NCBI GenBank assembly: GCA_030654695.1
Contig: JAURWY010000018.1
Location: 1 to 64,000, forward strand
Reading direction: 5' to 3'
From: Polaromonas sp.
GTDB lineage: Bacteria; Pseudomonadota; Gammaproteobacteria; Burkholderiales; Burkholderiaceae_C
DNA length: 64,000 nucleotides
Positions 37,989 to 47,509 of the stretch are shown one piece after another. How positions within the stretch are numbered: the first letter of the stretch is position 1; each line of letters begins with the position of its first letter. Position numbers and translations under genes: made by a program. The notes under the pieces are model-generated. The model was not told the DNA's origin and ran no database searches. It saw only the letters and a list, made by a program, of their open reading frames with translations.

Positions 37989-39437
37989 CTAGTTCGGGTC
38001 GGAGCGTATCCGCCAAGCCGCAAACATCGCCAACACGCAGAACGCGGCTAGCATCAAAAAAGTTTCGTTGAAAGCCGCTAGTCGCGCCGGGCTGCTGGCC
38101 GCCTGCGCCAGCGTGTCGCCGTGGACCGCCAGCCGCCATTCGAGCACGATGCCGCACAAGCTCACGCCAATAGCGCCGCCTAGCATGCGCAGAAAATTCA
38201 CAGCGCTCGCGCCTTGCGACAACAGCACTTGCGGCAAAGGCCGCAGCGAGCCGAGGTTGAGCGACGGCAAGATGAAGCCTAGGCCAATGCGGCCCAAGGT
38301 TGCCCAGAGCATCAGCCACCAGATCATGCTGTCCAGCGTCACTGTCATCATCAAGGCGAACGATGTCGCCAACAGCGCCAGACCGAAAGTCACCAGCCGG
38401 TACGTCGGATGACGGTCGGCCAATCGACCCACCACGGCAATGGTGACGGCTAGCACAGCGCCGGCGGGCAACAAGACAAAACCCACAAACGACGCCGACA
38501 GGCCCAAGGCCAACTGCATATACACCGGCAACAGATAGGTTGAACCAAACAGTGCCGTGCCGTAGATGAAGGCGACCATGCTGCCCATGGCGAACGGCCG
38601 CGATGTGAATAAGGTCAGATTCATCAACGGCTCACCGCCGCGCATCGTCAACCGCCGCTGCCAAGCTAAAAATACAACAACAACTATCGCCGCACTGGTT
38701 AACAACAAGGCCGCATGAAGTCCGCCGCTGCTGTGCAGCTCGACCATGCCGGTGAGCAGGCACAAAGTGCCCACCGCCGCCAGCAGCAGACCACGCCAAT
38801 CAAGGGCGACTTCGCGGTTAGTGGCGCCGCCCCCCGGAGCAGAATCTGGCACATACCGCAGGGCCAGCCAAATAGACGCCAGACACAGCGGAACCACCAT
38901 GAAAAAGATCGAACGCCAACCAAACAGGTCGACCAGAACACCGCCCACACTCGGCCCGAGCGCGGGCGCCAGCACCACACCCATGCCAAAAATTCCACTG
39001 GCACGCCCTTGCTCGCTAGGCGCAAAAGCACGCATGATGATGATCGCCGGAATCGGTTGCACCACGCCAGCCGCCAAGCCTTCCGCCACGCGTGCGGCCA
39101 ACACCAAATCAAAACTTCCAGCCAAGCCACCCACCATGCCGCCCGTCATCAACAGCAACATGCAACCGAGGTAGGTGCGCTGGTAACCGTAGCGAGACAG
39201 TAGCCAGGGCGTGGTCAGCATGGAGACTGTCATGGCCGCCATGAAGCCCGACGAGACCCATTGCGCGCGCTCCTGGCCGAGCGTGAACGTGCGCGTCATG
39301 TCGGGAATCGCCACATTGACGATGGTCGACGACATGATCGACGCCATGGTGCCAACCATGACGGCCAACAGCAACAGCCAGCGATAACGCGGACCGTAAT
39401 GTGCCTGCAGGTCCGCCAGCTTAGAGGAATGCGTCAT
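37989..39437 (-). CDS. MFS transporter, DHA2 (EmrB-like) family
   Basis: A drug:H+ antiporter-type permease of 482 residues with about 14 hydrophobic segments. Motifs are TIVNVAIPDM in helix 1, RAQWVSSGFM, LLSRYGYQRTYLGCMLLL (motif A region) and GPSVGGVLVDLFGWRSIFF (motif C region), characteristic of the DHA2 group. No EmrA-type membrane-fusion partner is adjacent. The substrate is unknown. It sits between the tautomerase (18 bp upstream) and the amidotransferase. Confidence 0.9.
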   Translation of the reverse strand: MTHSSKLADLQAHYGPRYRWLLLLAVMVGTMASIMSSTIVNVAIPDMTRTFTLGQERAQWVSSGFMAAMTVSMLTTPWLLSRYGYQRTYLGCMLLLMTGGMVGGLAGSFDLVLAARVAEGLAAGVVQPIPAIIIMRAFAPSEQGRASGIFGMGVVLAPALGPSVGGVLVDLFGWRSIFFMVVPLCLASIWLALRYVPDSAPGGGATNREVALDWRGLLLAAVGTLCLLTGMVELHSSGGLHAALLLTSAAIVVVVFLAWQRRLTMRGGEPLMNLTLFTSRPFAMGSMVAFIYGTALFGSTYLLPVYMQLALGLSASFVGFVLLPAGAVLAVTIAVVGRLADRHPTYRLVTFGLALLATSFALMMTVTLDSMIWWLMLWATLGRIGLGFILPSLNLGSLRPLPQVLLSQGASAVNFLRMLGGAIGVSLCGIVLEWRLAVHGDTLAQAASSPARLAAFNETFLMLAAFCVLAMFAAWRIRSDPN

Positions 39438-39455
39438 CTGAGTGCCGCAGCGGCA

Positions 39456-39647
39456 TCAGCTGCGCGGCTCTGACCACAGCCGCCCGCCCCTCGCCCCGTT
39501 CTCACGCTTGAATTCGGTGATGAAGATGTCGACCGACTCTGGCGAACCGCCCAGCACGTCGACCGTGACGCGGGTGATCTCTTCCACCAGCTTTTTCTTT
39601 TGCTCGGGGGTTCGACCTTCAAACATATCAATGCGGTAAGTGGGCAT
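39456..39647 (-). CDS. 4-oxalocrotonate tautomerase family protein
   Basis: A 63-residue tautomerase. Met is followed by Pro (MPTYRIDMFEGR), and Pro would be the catalytic N-terminus after Met removal. It continues with TPEQKKKLVEEITRVTVDVLG, the usual helix. AAAGGA lies 7 nt before the ATG. The last dozen residues extend past the minimal fold. No aromatic meta-cleavage genes are nearby, so the substrate is unknown. Confidence 0.9.
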   Translation of the reverse strand: MPTYRIDMFEGRTPEQKKKLVEEITRVTVDVLGGSPESVDIFITEFKRENGARGGRLWSEPRS

Positions 39648-39909
39648 GCTGATCCTTTCAAACGGTTAAATACAAATAAAGAAGGCACCCATGATAAAAG
39701 CCCAAGGCCCCTTTATCCGCGCCGCTTGAAAATTGAGGCCGAGCAGCCAAGGCGTCAACCTGTCAAACTTAAGTTGTCCAAGGCAAGCTTGCCAGGTTTG
39801 TCCTTTTCGAAATTGCTTCTTTTCGCTGCCCATCCCTTCGAAAGTCTTCGCCTTGCCGTCACTCAGATCTCCTGTTTCTTCACGCGTCTCTGGCTTCAGC
39901 GATAAGCAT
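39648..39909. other. Intergenic region tautomerase-metallopeptidase
   Basis: 262 bp between divergent genes. It contains the perfect 12-bp palindrome GGCAAGCTTGCC at 39782-39793; a near relative, GCCAAGCTTGGC, lies at 39912-39923 over the proposed start. An open frame runs through this part, but its composition does not resemble the gene that follows. Confidence 0.5.
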
Positions 39910-41145
39910 TTGCCAAGCTTGGCTGGCAGGGCTTACAGCTGCCAGTGCGGATGCCCGGTTTTCTTTAGAAACAGCCAATGTCTCGCCTGCGGCACGCCAC
40001 TGGGCTACGACCCACGTCTCGGCCAATTGCTGTCGCTGATGCACACCGATGCATCTGATGACATTTCGGACGGCACGTCAAACCTTTGGCGAGCTTGGCC
40101 AATTGCTGACGCGCCCGAGACTGCGAAAGCTTTGGAGGTTGCCAGCTACAGTCGCTGCCTGAATCTGACAACACCCGCCGCCTGCAATTGGCTGGTGCCC
40201 AGCACTGACACGTTCGGCAGCACCACCGGCCTGTGCCGTGCCTGCCAACTGAATCACAAGATTCCGGACCTGAGCGACCCGGAACACCCTGACAACGGCC
40301 GGCTGTGGGGCTTGGTCGAACTGGCCAAGCGGCGCTTGGTGTCAGCGCTGATGGTGCTGGGTTTGCCCGTCGCCTCCAAACTCACCGAAGACCCCGAGCA
40401 CGGTTTGATGTTTGATTTTTTGCGCTCAGACAGCGAAGGCGGCCACGTCATGACCGGGCACGACACCGGCCTCATCACCATCAGCTTGGTCGAGGCCGAC
40501 GATGCAACCCGTGAAGCCGCACGCCAAGCCATGCACGAACCCTACCGCACGCTGCTCGGGCATTTTCGCCATGAAGTCGGCCACTATTACTGGGACCGTC
40601 TGGTCTGGGGCACCGACTGGATGAACGGCTTTCACACCTTGTTTGGCGATGAAACCGCCGACTACGCCGAAGCCTTACAGCGCCACTATGACAGCGGTCC
40701 CGCGTCCGACTGGAAGCAGCACTACGTCAGCGCTTACGCCAGCACGCACCCGTGGGAAGACTGGGCCGAGTGCTGGGCGCATTACCTGCACATGCGCGAC
40801 ACGGTCGACACCGCCTCAAGCTTTGGCTTGAGCGCCAAGAAAATGCAGCTCGAGTTCACGCCTTTTGCCATCGATGCGTTGTACTTGCCCAAGCACCCCA
40901 AGGCCAAACGTTTTTTAGCCTTCTTGAATGACTGGACGCGGCTGACCACCCTGCTCAACGAGATGTCGCGGTCAATGGGGCAGCCCGATTTTTATCCCTT
41001 TGTCTTGCCACGCGAGGTGGTGGCCAAGTTGCACTTCATTCACCTGCTGGTGACCGCTGCGGGTGAGTCTTCCCAACGAGAAAGAAAAGCTTCCACTGGC
41101 GGAGATGCACCAACGACGTTGGCTGCCGGAAAAGCTCTCACGTAA
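39910..41145 (+). CDS. Putative zinc-binding metallopeptidase with N-terminal zinc ribbon
   Basis: A family of unknown substrate that pairs a Cys zinc ribbon with a metallopeptidase-like domain. About 411 residues. The ribbon shows CQCGCPVFFRNSQCLACGTPLGY and CRACQ; the catalytic-type motif is FRHEVGHYYWD, with a downstream Glu-rich GDETADYAEALQRHY and WAECWAHYLHMRDT. The start is uncertain: no ATG lies before the ribbon, and TTG at 39910 or 39919 fits the domain edge. The last 30 residues overlap the opposite Crp-type gene. Confidence 0.75.
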   Translation: MPSLAGRAYSCQCGCPVFFRNSQCLACGTPLGYDPRLGQLLSLMHTDASDDISDGTSNLWRAWPIADAPETAKALEVASYSRCLNLTTPAACNWLVPSTDTFGSTTGLCRACQLNHKIPDLSDPEHPDNGRLWGLVELAKRRLVSALMVLGLPVASKLTEDPEHGLMFDFLRSDSEGGHVMTGHDTGLITISLVEADDATREAARQAMHEPYRTLLGHFRHEVGHYYWDRLVWGTDWMNGFHTLFGDETADYAEALQRHYDSGPASDWKQHYVSAYASTHPWEDWAECWAHYLHMRDTVDTASSFGLSAKKMQLEFTPFAIDALYLPKHPKAKRFLAFLNDWTRLTTLLNEMSRSMGQPDFYPFVLPREVVAKLHFIHLLVTAAGESSQRERKASTGGDAPTTLAAGKALT

Positions 41146-41825
41146 GTCTGCAAATCCGCCTCATAGCACCCGCAAGCCATGCGTTGAAGCGCAGCTTCGT
41201 CGAGCAACATGACGTAGCCGCGGCTGTAGCTGATGACGCCACGCCGTTGAAAGGTGCTGGCCGCTTGCGTCACGCTTTCACGCCGCACACCCAGCATGAG
41301 CGAGAACACTTCATGGGTTAAAAAAATCTCGCTCGAGCAGAGCCGGTCACGCGTCATCAACAAGGCGCGCGCCAGCCGCTGTTCGACCGAGTGATGGTTG
41401 ATGCAGACCGTCTGCTGAGCCAGTTGGCTCAGCCGTGCATCGGCATAGCGGTTCAGCACCTCACGCAGACACCGGCTTTGCTGCAAGTGCTGCTGCAGGC
41501 ATGTTCGCGTCATGCGAAAGGCCCGTCCTGCAGCCTGAACTCGGCCATGAAAAGCCGAGTGCTCAACGTCAAACACGGCCGAAGTCTGGAACATGCCTTC
41601 AGGGCCCACTTGCGCTACCGCCATGTCCACAGCAGCCGGCACCGGCAAAATAATGGAAACAAAGCCTTCGACGGGAAACCACACGTGACTTGCTATCGCG
41701 CCCGCCACACAGACCATCGCATGCAACTCGAGCTCAACCAGCTCGGTCTTCGCCAGAAAAAATCCACGCTCCTGCGACGGCAAACTTGCTATCAATTGAT
41801 TCGCCAATGACAAATTTTTCTGCAC
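41040..41825 (-). CDS. Crp/Fnr family transcriptional regulator
   Basis: About 261 residues. The N-terminal half is a cNMP-type β barrel with FPVEGFVSIILP and VGPEGMF; the C-terminal half is a winged helix with FLTHEVFSLMLGVRRESVTQAASTFQRRGVI. The Fnr Fe-S Cys set is absent. I use GTG at 41825, since GGAG lies 7 nt before it; a GTG two codons upstream is too close to the same site. Its 3' end overlaps the metallopeptidase by 106 bp. The effector is unknown. Confidence 0.85.
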   Translation of the reverse strand: MQKNLSLANQLIASLPSQERGFFLAKTELVELELHAMVCVAGAIASHVWFPVEGFVSIILPVPAAVDMAVAQVGPEGMFQTSAVFDVEHSAFHGRVQAAGRAFRMTRTCLQQHLQQSRCLREVLNRYADARLSQLAQQTVCINHHSVEQRLARALLMTRDRLCSSEIFLTHEVFSLMLGVRRESVTQAASTFQRRGVISYSRGYVMLLDEAALQRMACGCYEADLQTYVRAFPAANVVGASPPVEAFLSRWEDSPAAVTSR

Positions 41826-41831
41826 TGCCAC

Positions 41832-42207
41832 ACTCCTTCATCTGACGCGGTTTAACCCAGCGCAACAAGCGGTAGCAAGTATTGCATCCGCAATCAAGCT
41901 CGGATAACGCCCAACCGTTCGTAACGCTCTGTAGCATGTATGTCGGAATATGTCGGCGCATTAACGAATACTCACGCGTTTTTCACACACGTTTATGACA
42001 GTGCAGCGCTAGGGGCTGGCAAGGTCACTCAGCAGCGTCCATGAAAGCGGGTGCACGGATGGCCGCGCGGCGCTCGGCACTCGGCATTCCCATCGACGCC
42101 CACCAATCGGTTGCCGTCGAAAGTTGTGTGTGCCAGCACACGTACAAAAACAAGAGGAGCCTGCCGCCAGACATTAAAGTTTTTGAGTGCTGCACTGGCC
42201 TCGTTTT
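41832..42207. other. Intergenic region upstream of gspD and the Crp-type gene
   Basis: 376 bp. It has two TATGTCGG direct repeats with a 10-bp period (41939-41956) and a GTGTG/CACAC inverted repeat near 42130. A 96-codon plus-strand frame covering part of it lacks protein-like features. Promoters for the Crp-type regulator and gspD should lie here. Confidence 0.5.
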
Positions 42208-44322
42208 ATGAATTCAACCCGTGTTTGTCGACGTCTAATTCTTGTACGCGTGCTGTTGACGCTGCTGGTCGCCGCCAATATGTGCGGCATGGCCATGGCG
42301 CAAGCGGTCACACTCCCCAAGGGCACAACGCGTCCCGCTGAGCCAGTCACGCTGAACTTTGTCAACGCAGAGATCGACGCTGTAGCCCGCACCATGGCCA
42401 CCATCACAGGCCGCAACGTGGTGGTTGACCCGAGAGTGAGGGGCACGCTGACGCTCATCACTGAAAACCCGGTGGCGCCGCTGGTGGCCTTCGGTCAGTT
42501 TGCGGCGCAGCTGCGCGTGCAAGGCTTTGCCGTGGTTGAAGCATCCGGGCTCTACAAAATCGTGCCTGAAGCCGACGCCAAACTGCAGGGCGGACCGGTC
42601 TCTGCCGGACCTGCGCTGGGTGCCAGCAACCAGATCGTCACGCAAATTTTCAGGCTCACGCATGGAACAGCAAACAATTTGTTGCCCGTGCTCAGGCCGC
42701 TGATCACGCCCAACAACACCATCCAAGTGGACGTTGGCAACAACACGCTGGTGATCACTGATTACGCCGACAATCTGCAGCGTTTGGCCCGCATCATCGC
42801 CGCGCTGGACATCTCCAACGCCAGCGACCTCGACATCATTCCACTGAAAAATTCGCTGGCAACGGACCTCGTGCCATTGCTGGTCAGGCTGCTGGAACCT
42901 GGCGGTGCGTCGCAAGGCGATGCGTCTTATCGAACCACACTGCTGGCAGAGCCTCGCGGCAATTCGCTGATTTTGCGGGCGGCTAATCCGGCCCGTGTCG
43001 CGCTGGTTCGCTCGCTCGTCGACAAGCTCGACCGACCGCCTGAACGTGGCGACAGCCCCAGTGGCAATATTCATGTCGTCTACTTGAAAAATGCAGATGC
43101 GACCCAGTTGGCGTTGACACTGCGTGCCGCCATCGCCAGTGATTCCGCCCCCCCCAGCGCGGCCACGGCCGCATCATCATCAACAGCCGCGCGCCCAACG
43201 CTCTCGTCCGATCCCCGACTCGCGGCGACCGGCGTTTTATCGCCTGTGCGACAACCCAGCACTGGCGGACAAATTCAAGCGGATCCCGCCACCAATTCGC
43301 TCATCATCACCGCGCCGGATCCGCAGTACCGCCAACTGCGCGCCGTCATTGAGCAACTCGATTCGCGCCGCGCGCAAGTGTTTGTCGAAAGCCTGATTGC
43401 CGAAGTGAACACCGACAAAGCCGCTGAGTTCGGCATTCAATGGCAAGGCCCGTTGGGCCAAGCCGGCGACAACGTGATAGGTTTTTTAGGCAGCAATTTT
43501 GGCGCTGCAGGTAAAAATATTCTGAGTCTGTCGACCCAAGGAATCAGCGGCCTGTCGACCAACGGCGTCACGCCCGGCACGGGCCTGAACATTGGCGCAG
43601 TCCAGCGCAGCAACGGGGTTTATGCGCTCGGGTTTTTGGCCCGCGCACTGGAGCAAACCGGCTCGGGCAATATTTTGTCAACGCCGAACCTGCTGACGCT
43701 TGACAACGAAGAAGCCAAAATCGTCATCGGCCAAAATGTGCCTTTCATCACAGGTCTTTACACCAACACGGGCACCACCGCCAGCGGCACCGTCAACCCG
43801 TTCCAAACCATTGAAAGAAAAGACGTTGGCCTGACCTTGCGCGTGCGTCCGCAGATCAGTGAAAACGGCACGGTCAAACTTCTCATCTCTCAAGAAGTCA
43901 GCAGTGTGCAGGCGTCCTCGATCAATTCGGCGACGGGTCTCATCACCAACAAGCGTTCGTTCGACTCGACTGTGTTGGTCGAAGACGGCGGCATTGTGGT
44001 GTTGGGCGGACTGCTGCAAGACGAGTACGCCGACAACGAGGAAAAAGTGCCCTTGCTCGGCAGCTTGCCACTCCTTGGGAATCTGTTCAAAAGCCAAACG
44101 CGCAGCCGCAAAAAAACCAACCTGATGGTCTTCATTCGGCCGGTGGTGGTACGCGATGCCACCAACACAGACAGCTTGTCGATGGATCGCTATGACCTGA
44201 TGCGCAGTCAGCAAAAATCAGCGCAGCCCACGCAGAGCCTGTTACTGCCTATCAACCAAGGGCCACAGATGCCCGCCTTGCCCACATTGGCCCCAGCAGC
44301 ACCCGCCGCCGAGAAACCTTGA
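42208..44322 (+). CDS. gspD: Type II secretion system secretin GspD
   Basis: Forms the outer-membrane secretin ring. The 704-residue protein has a signal peptide ending near AMAQA (about residue 32), N0-N3 domains with NAEIDAVARTMATITGRNVVVDPRVRGTLTL..., and the secretin core with VPFITG, RKDVGLTLRVRPQI and VVLGGLLQDEYADNEEKVPLLGSLPLLGNLFKS. The tail is Pro/Ala-rich. An earlier GTG is possible, but the ATG at 42208 gives a standard signal peptide. gspE starts 2 bp after its stop. Confidence 0.96.
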   Translation: MNSTRVCRRLILVRVLLTLLVAANMCGMAMAQAVTLPKGTTRPAEPVTLNFVNAEIDAVARTMATITGRNVVVDPRVRGTLTLITENPVAPLVAFGQFAAQLRVQGFAVVEASGLYKIVPEADAKLQGGPVSAGPALGASNQIVTQIFRLTHGTANNLLPVLRPLITPNNTIQVDVGNNTLVITDYADNLQRLARIIAALDISNASDLDIIPLKNSLATDLVPLLVRLLEPGGASQGDASYRTTLLAEPRGNSLILRAANPARVALVRSLVDKLDRPPERGDSPSGNIHVVYLKNADATQLALTLRAAIASDSAPPSAATAASSSTAARPTLSSDPRLAATGVLSPVRQPSTGGQIQADPATNSLIITAPDPQYRQLRAVIEQLDSRRAQVFVESLIAEVNTDKAAEFGIQWQGPLGQAGDNVIGFLGSNFGAAGKNILSLSTQGISGLSTNGVTPGTGLNIGAVQRSNGVYALGFLARALEQTGSGNILSTPNLLTLDNEEAKIVIGQNVPFITGLYTNTGTTASGTVNPFQTIERKDVGLTLRVRPQISENGTVKLLISQEVSSVQASSINSATGLITNKRSFDSTVLVEDGGIVVLGGLLQDEYADNEEKVPLLGSLPLLGNLFKSQTRSRKKTNLMVFIRPVVVRDATNTDSLSMDRYDLMRSQQKSAQPTQSLLLPINQGPQMPALPTLAPAAPAAEKP

Positions 44323-44324
44323 CC

Positions 44325-45719
44325 ATGCCGCTTCGCTACCCGCTGCCTTATGCGTTTGCGCGGGCCCATCAACTGCTGCTTGAAATTGACGGCGAGAAAC
44401 TCACGCTGTGGCACAGCGGCAAGCCAGCACTCAGTGCCTGGGGTGAGGTCATGCGCAAGTACGCAGTGGGCCATGTTGAGCGGGCCGAAGCCGGCTGGCT
44501 GGCGCAACGCATCAGCGCGGCCTATGCGCAAACAGAGTCGAGCGCGGCGACCGTGGTCAGCGAAGTGGAGAGCGATGTCGATGTCTCCAAGATGCTGCAA
44601 GAGTTGCCAGCCGTCGAAGACCTGCTGGCCACCAGCGGCGACGCGCCCATCATCCGCTTGCTGAATGCATTGCTGACGCAAGCGGCGCGCGAGGGCGCCA
44701 GCGACATTCACATCGAACCCTACGAGCAACACTCTGCTGTTCGTTTCCGGGTGGACGGCACGCTGCGTGAAGTGGTCAGGCCCAACCGCGCGCTGCACGC
44801 CGCGTTGATCTCGCGCCTGAAGATCATGGCCGACCTCGACATTGCAGAAAAGCGCCTGCCGCAAGACGGTCGGATTTCGCTGCGCATCGGCACCCGCGCG
44901 ATCGATGTGCGGGTCAGCACATTGCCGAATGCGCATGGTGAACGCGCCGTGCTGCGGCTGCTCGACAAGAGCGGCGCCAAGCTGAATCTCGAAGCGGTCG
45001 GCATGGAGGGCAACACGCTGCAACGCTTCACGCGCTTGCTGAAACAACCGCACGGCATTGTGCTGGTGACCGGCCCGACAGGCTCGGGCAAAACCACCAC
45101 TTTGTACGCCGCGCTGAGTCTGTTTGACGCGGACATCAACAACATCATGACGGTGGAAGACCCGATCGAATACGAAATCCCTGGCGTCGGCCAAACACAG
45201 GTCAATGCGCGCATTGAGCTGAGTTTTGCGCGCGCACTGCGGGCCATCTTGCGGCAAGACCCGGACATCATCATGATTGGCGAAATACGCGATTTTGAGA
45301 CTGCCCAGATTGCCATTCAAGCCTCGCTCACTGGCCACTTGGTGCTCGCCACACTGCACACCAATGACGCCAGCAGCGCGGTCACACGGCTGATTGACAT
45401 GGGGGTTGATGCTTACTTGCTGAGCTCGTCACTGCTCGGTGTTTTAGCGCAACGCTTGGTGCGAAAAATTTGCCCAGCTTGCGCGGGCAAAGGTTGCGCC
45501 AGTTGTGCCCAAACAGGTTACGCCGGTCGCACTGGCGTGTTCGAGTTGTTGGTGGCTGATGACCTCATTCGCGCCATGATCCACCGTGGTGATTCCGAAG
45601 CCAATATCCGCGCCCAAGCGGTGCTCATCGGCATGACGCTCATGCGCGATGACGCGCAGCGCTTGATCGATGCAGGCATCACATCAGCAGCGGAAGTCGC
45701 CCGCGTCACACGCGACTAA
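44325..45719 (+). CDS. gspE: Type II secretion system ATPase GspE
   Basis: Powers pseudopilus assembly from the cytosolic face. The 464-residue protein has Walker A GPTGSGKTTTLYAAL, the Asp box VEDPIEY, Walker B ILRQDPDIIMIGEIRD, the His box TGHLVLATLHTNDA, and the zinc tetracysteine CPACAGKGCASC. GASDIHIEPYEQ precedes the core. It is somewhat short at the N-terminus compared with E. coli GspE. It is directly behind gspD. Confidence 0.96.
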   Translation: MPLRYPLPYAFARAHQLLLEIDGEKLTLWHSGKPALSAWGEVMRKYAVGHVERAEAGWLAQRISAAYAQTESSAATVVSEVESDVDVSKMLQELPAVEDLLATSGDAPIIRLLNALLTQAAREGASDIHIEPYEQHSAVRFRVDGTLREVVRPNRALHAALISRLKIMADLDIAEKRLPQDGRISLRIGTRAIDVRVSTLPNAHGERAVLRLLDKSGAKLNLEAVGMEGNTLQRFTRLLKQPHGIVLVTGPTGSGKTTTLYAALSLFDADINNIMTVEDPIEYEIPGVGQTQVNARIELSFARALRAILRQDPDIIMIGEIRDFETAQIAIQASLTGHLVLATLHTNDASSAVTRLIDMGVDAYLLSSSLLGVLAQRLVRKICPACAGKGCASCAQTGYAGRTGVFELLVADDLIRAMIHRGDSEANIRAQAVLIGMTLMRDDAQRLIDAGITSAAEVARVTRD

Positions 45720-45755
45720 GGCGAACAAGTCGTTCAAGTCCAATAAAGTTTTTTC

Positions 45756-46973
45756 ATGTCGGCTTTTTCTTACGAAGCACTCAATCTCGAAGGCCGACTC
45801 TGCAAGGGCGTGGTTGAAGCCGACAGCGTGCGCTCAGCGCGCAGCATGTTGCGCACGCAAACACTGATCCCCTTGCGGGTCGAGACCGTTGCGCGTGGCA
45901 GTGGCACGGGTTTGAGACGTGCCATCTTCGTCACCCGCATCTTCAATGCCAGCGCACTGGCCATCTGGACGCGGCAACTCGCCGGACTGGTCAACGCCGG
46001 ATTGCCCATCGAACGTGCGCTGACCGCGCTGACAGAAGAGGCCGAAGACCTGCGCCAACGTGACTTGGTGGCAGCGCTCCGAGCCGACGTCAATGCGGGC
46101 TCTTCTTTCGCCGCAGCCCTCGCACTTCATCCCCGGGACTTTCCCCCGATCTACGTCAGCGTGGTCGGAGCCGGTGAGGCCAGCGGCCAACTCGGGCTGG
46201 TCTTGCAGCGTTTAGCGGACGATCTGGAAGAGGCCCGTAACTTGCGCGCCAAGTTGGTGGGCGCCGCGCTGTACCCGGCCATCGTCACCTTGGTGGCCTT
46301 GGTCATCGTGGTGTTTCTGGTGAGCTATGTGGTGCCGCAAGTGGCCTCGGTTTTCATCGGCAGCAAACGCGCTCTGCCATTTCTCACCGTCGCCTTGCTG
46401 GGGCTGAGTGACTTTGTGCGGACCTGGGGTTTGGCACTGCTGGGCGTGCTGGCGTTGGCAGTTTTGTCTGCGCGACTGGCGCTGCGCAAACCTGCAGTGC
46501 AAGCGCGTTTTGACGCCGGCTGGCTGCGACTACCGCTGATCGGACGCTTGGCGCGCAACTACAACGCCGCGCGTTTTGCAAGCACGTTGGCGATGCTGGT
46601 CGGTGCCGGCGTGCCGATTCTCAAAGCCCTGCAAGCGGCGGCTGAAACGCTGTCGAATCAAGCCATGCGCGCAGACGCGTTGGACGCCTTGGCGCAGGTG
46701 CGTGAAGGCTCGCCGCTGGGTTTGGTGATGGCCCAGAAAAAACGCTTTCCGGGTTTGCTCAGCATGTTTGCACGGCTGGGTGAACAGACCGGCGACTTAC
46801 CGCTGATGCTGCAGCGCGCGGCGACTCAGTTGTCAACCGAAGTGCAGCGCCGCGCGATGAACTTGGCGACGATTTTGGAGCCGCTGTTGATCGTCATGAT
46901 GGGCGCCGCCGTGATGCTGATTGTGCTGGCCGTGCTGCTGCCGATCATCCAGCTGAACCAGCTGGTGCGCTGA
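45756..46973 (+). CDS. gspF: Type II secretion system inner membrane protein GspF
   Basis: The platform protein. The 405-residue protein has two repeated T2SSF domains with three long hydrophobic segments (about 175-195, 225-250 and 375-400). It starts with FSYEALNLEGRLCKGVVEADS and contains TRQLAGLVNAGLPIERAL and the second copy ASTLAMLVGAGVPILKAL. It ends 11 bp before the convergent zur gene. Confidence 0.95.
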   Translation: MSAFSYEALNLEGRLCKGVVEADSVRSARSMLRTQTLIPLRVETVARGSGTGLRRAIFVTRIFNASALAIWTRQLAGLVNAGLPIERALTALTEEAEDLRQRDLVAALRADVNAGSSFAAALALHPRDFPPIYVSVVGAGEASGQLGLVLQRLADDLEEARNLRAKLVGAALYPAIVTLVALVIVVFLVSYVVPQVASVFIGSKRALPFLTVALLGLSDFVRTWGLALLGVLALAVLSARLALRKPAVQARFDAGWLRLPLIGRLARNYNAARFASTLAMLVGAGVPILKALQAAAETLSNQAMRADALDALAQVREGSPLGLVMAQKKRFPGLLSMFARLGEQTGDLPLMLQRAATQLSTEVQRRAMNLATILEPLLIVMMGAAVMLIVLAVLLPIIQLNQLVR

Positions 46974-46984
46974 ACAGCTGAACT

Positions 46985-47482
46985 TCAGTCGCTTTTGACA
47001 ACCGCGCAATCAGCGCAGACACCGCGCACGGCAAAGTCCATGCTCAGGCCTTGGTAGCCCAAGGCTTTGAGGGCTTCTAAAGCCGACTGCGCGGCACGCT
47101 CTAGGTCACTGGCATTGGTTGGCAGTGTGCCGTCCAGCGGGCTGTCGCGATGGCAACTTTGGCACTCAAAGTGCGGCATGGCTTTGACGCTGGCGGGCAT
47201 GGCTTGGTAACGACGCACTCGATTGGCATCGACCCGGCACAGCAACAAACCGACCTGGGTGAGGCGGTCAATCAGGCGGTACAGCGTGACGCGGTCAAGC
47301 GCCAACAAACCCTCTCCCGAGATTGAAGATTGCAGCTGCGCATGGGTGTAGCTGGTGTCCGGATGGGCCAACAACCAGCCCAGCACCAGCCGCGCTGCTG
47401 CCGTGCGGCGCAGGCCGTGGGCAGACAGCAAGGCATCCATCGGGTCGATGTCTGCAGCCGTACGCGTTTGAAGGTTTGTCAT
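46985..47482 (-). CDS. zur: Fur-family zinc uptake regulator Zur
   Basis: A zinc-responsive repressor of 165 residues. The winged-helix part is LRRTAAARLVLGWLLAHPD...DRVTLYRLIDRL, followed by metal-site pairs CQSC (about 107-110, with a nearby His) and CADC (about 156-159). The gene diverges from the znu operon across a 115-bp region holding two palindromes, so the Zur assignment rests on context as well as family. It is distinct from the fur gene at 21 kb. Confidence 0.88.
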   Translation of the reverse strand: MTNLQTRTAADIDPMDALLSAHGLRRTAAARLVLGWLLAHPDTSYTHAQLQSSISGEGLLALDRVTLYRLIDRLTQVGLLLCRVDANRVRRYQAMPASVKAMPHFECQSCHRDSPLDGTLPTNASDLERAAQSALEALKALGYQGLSMDFAVRGVCADCAVVKSD

Positions 47483-47509
47483 GAATTAAGCCTCAACAAT
47501 GAACACTAA

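Noticed and set aside
44208..45359. 383-codon minus-strand open frame antisense to gspE
   Set aside because: Mirror of conserved GspE motifs; no protein family features.
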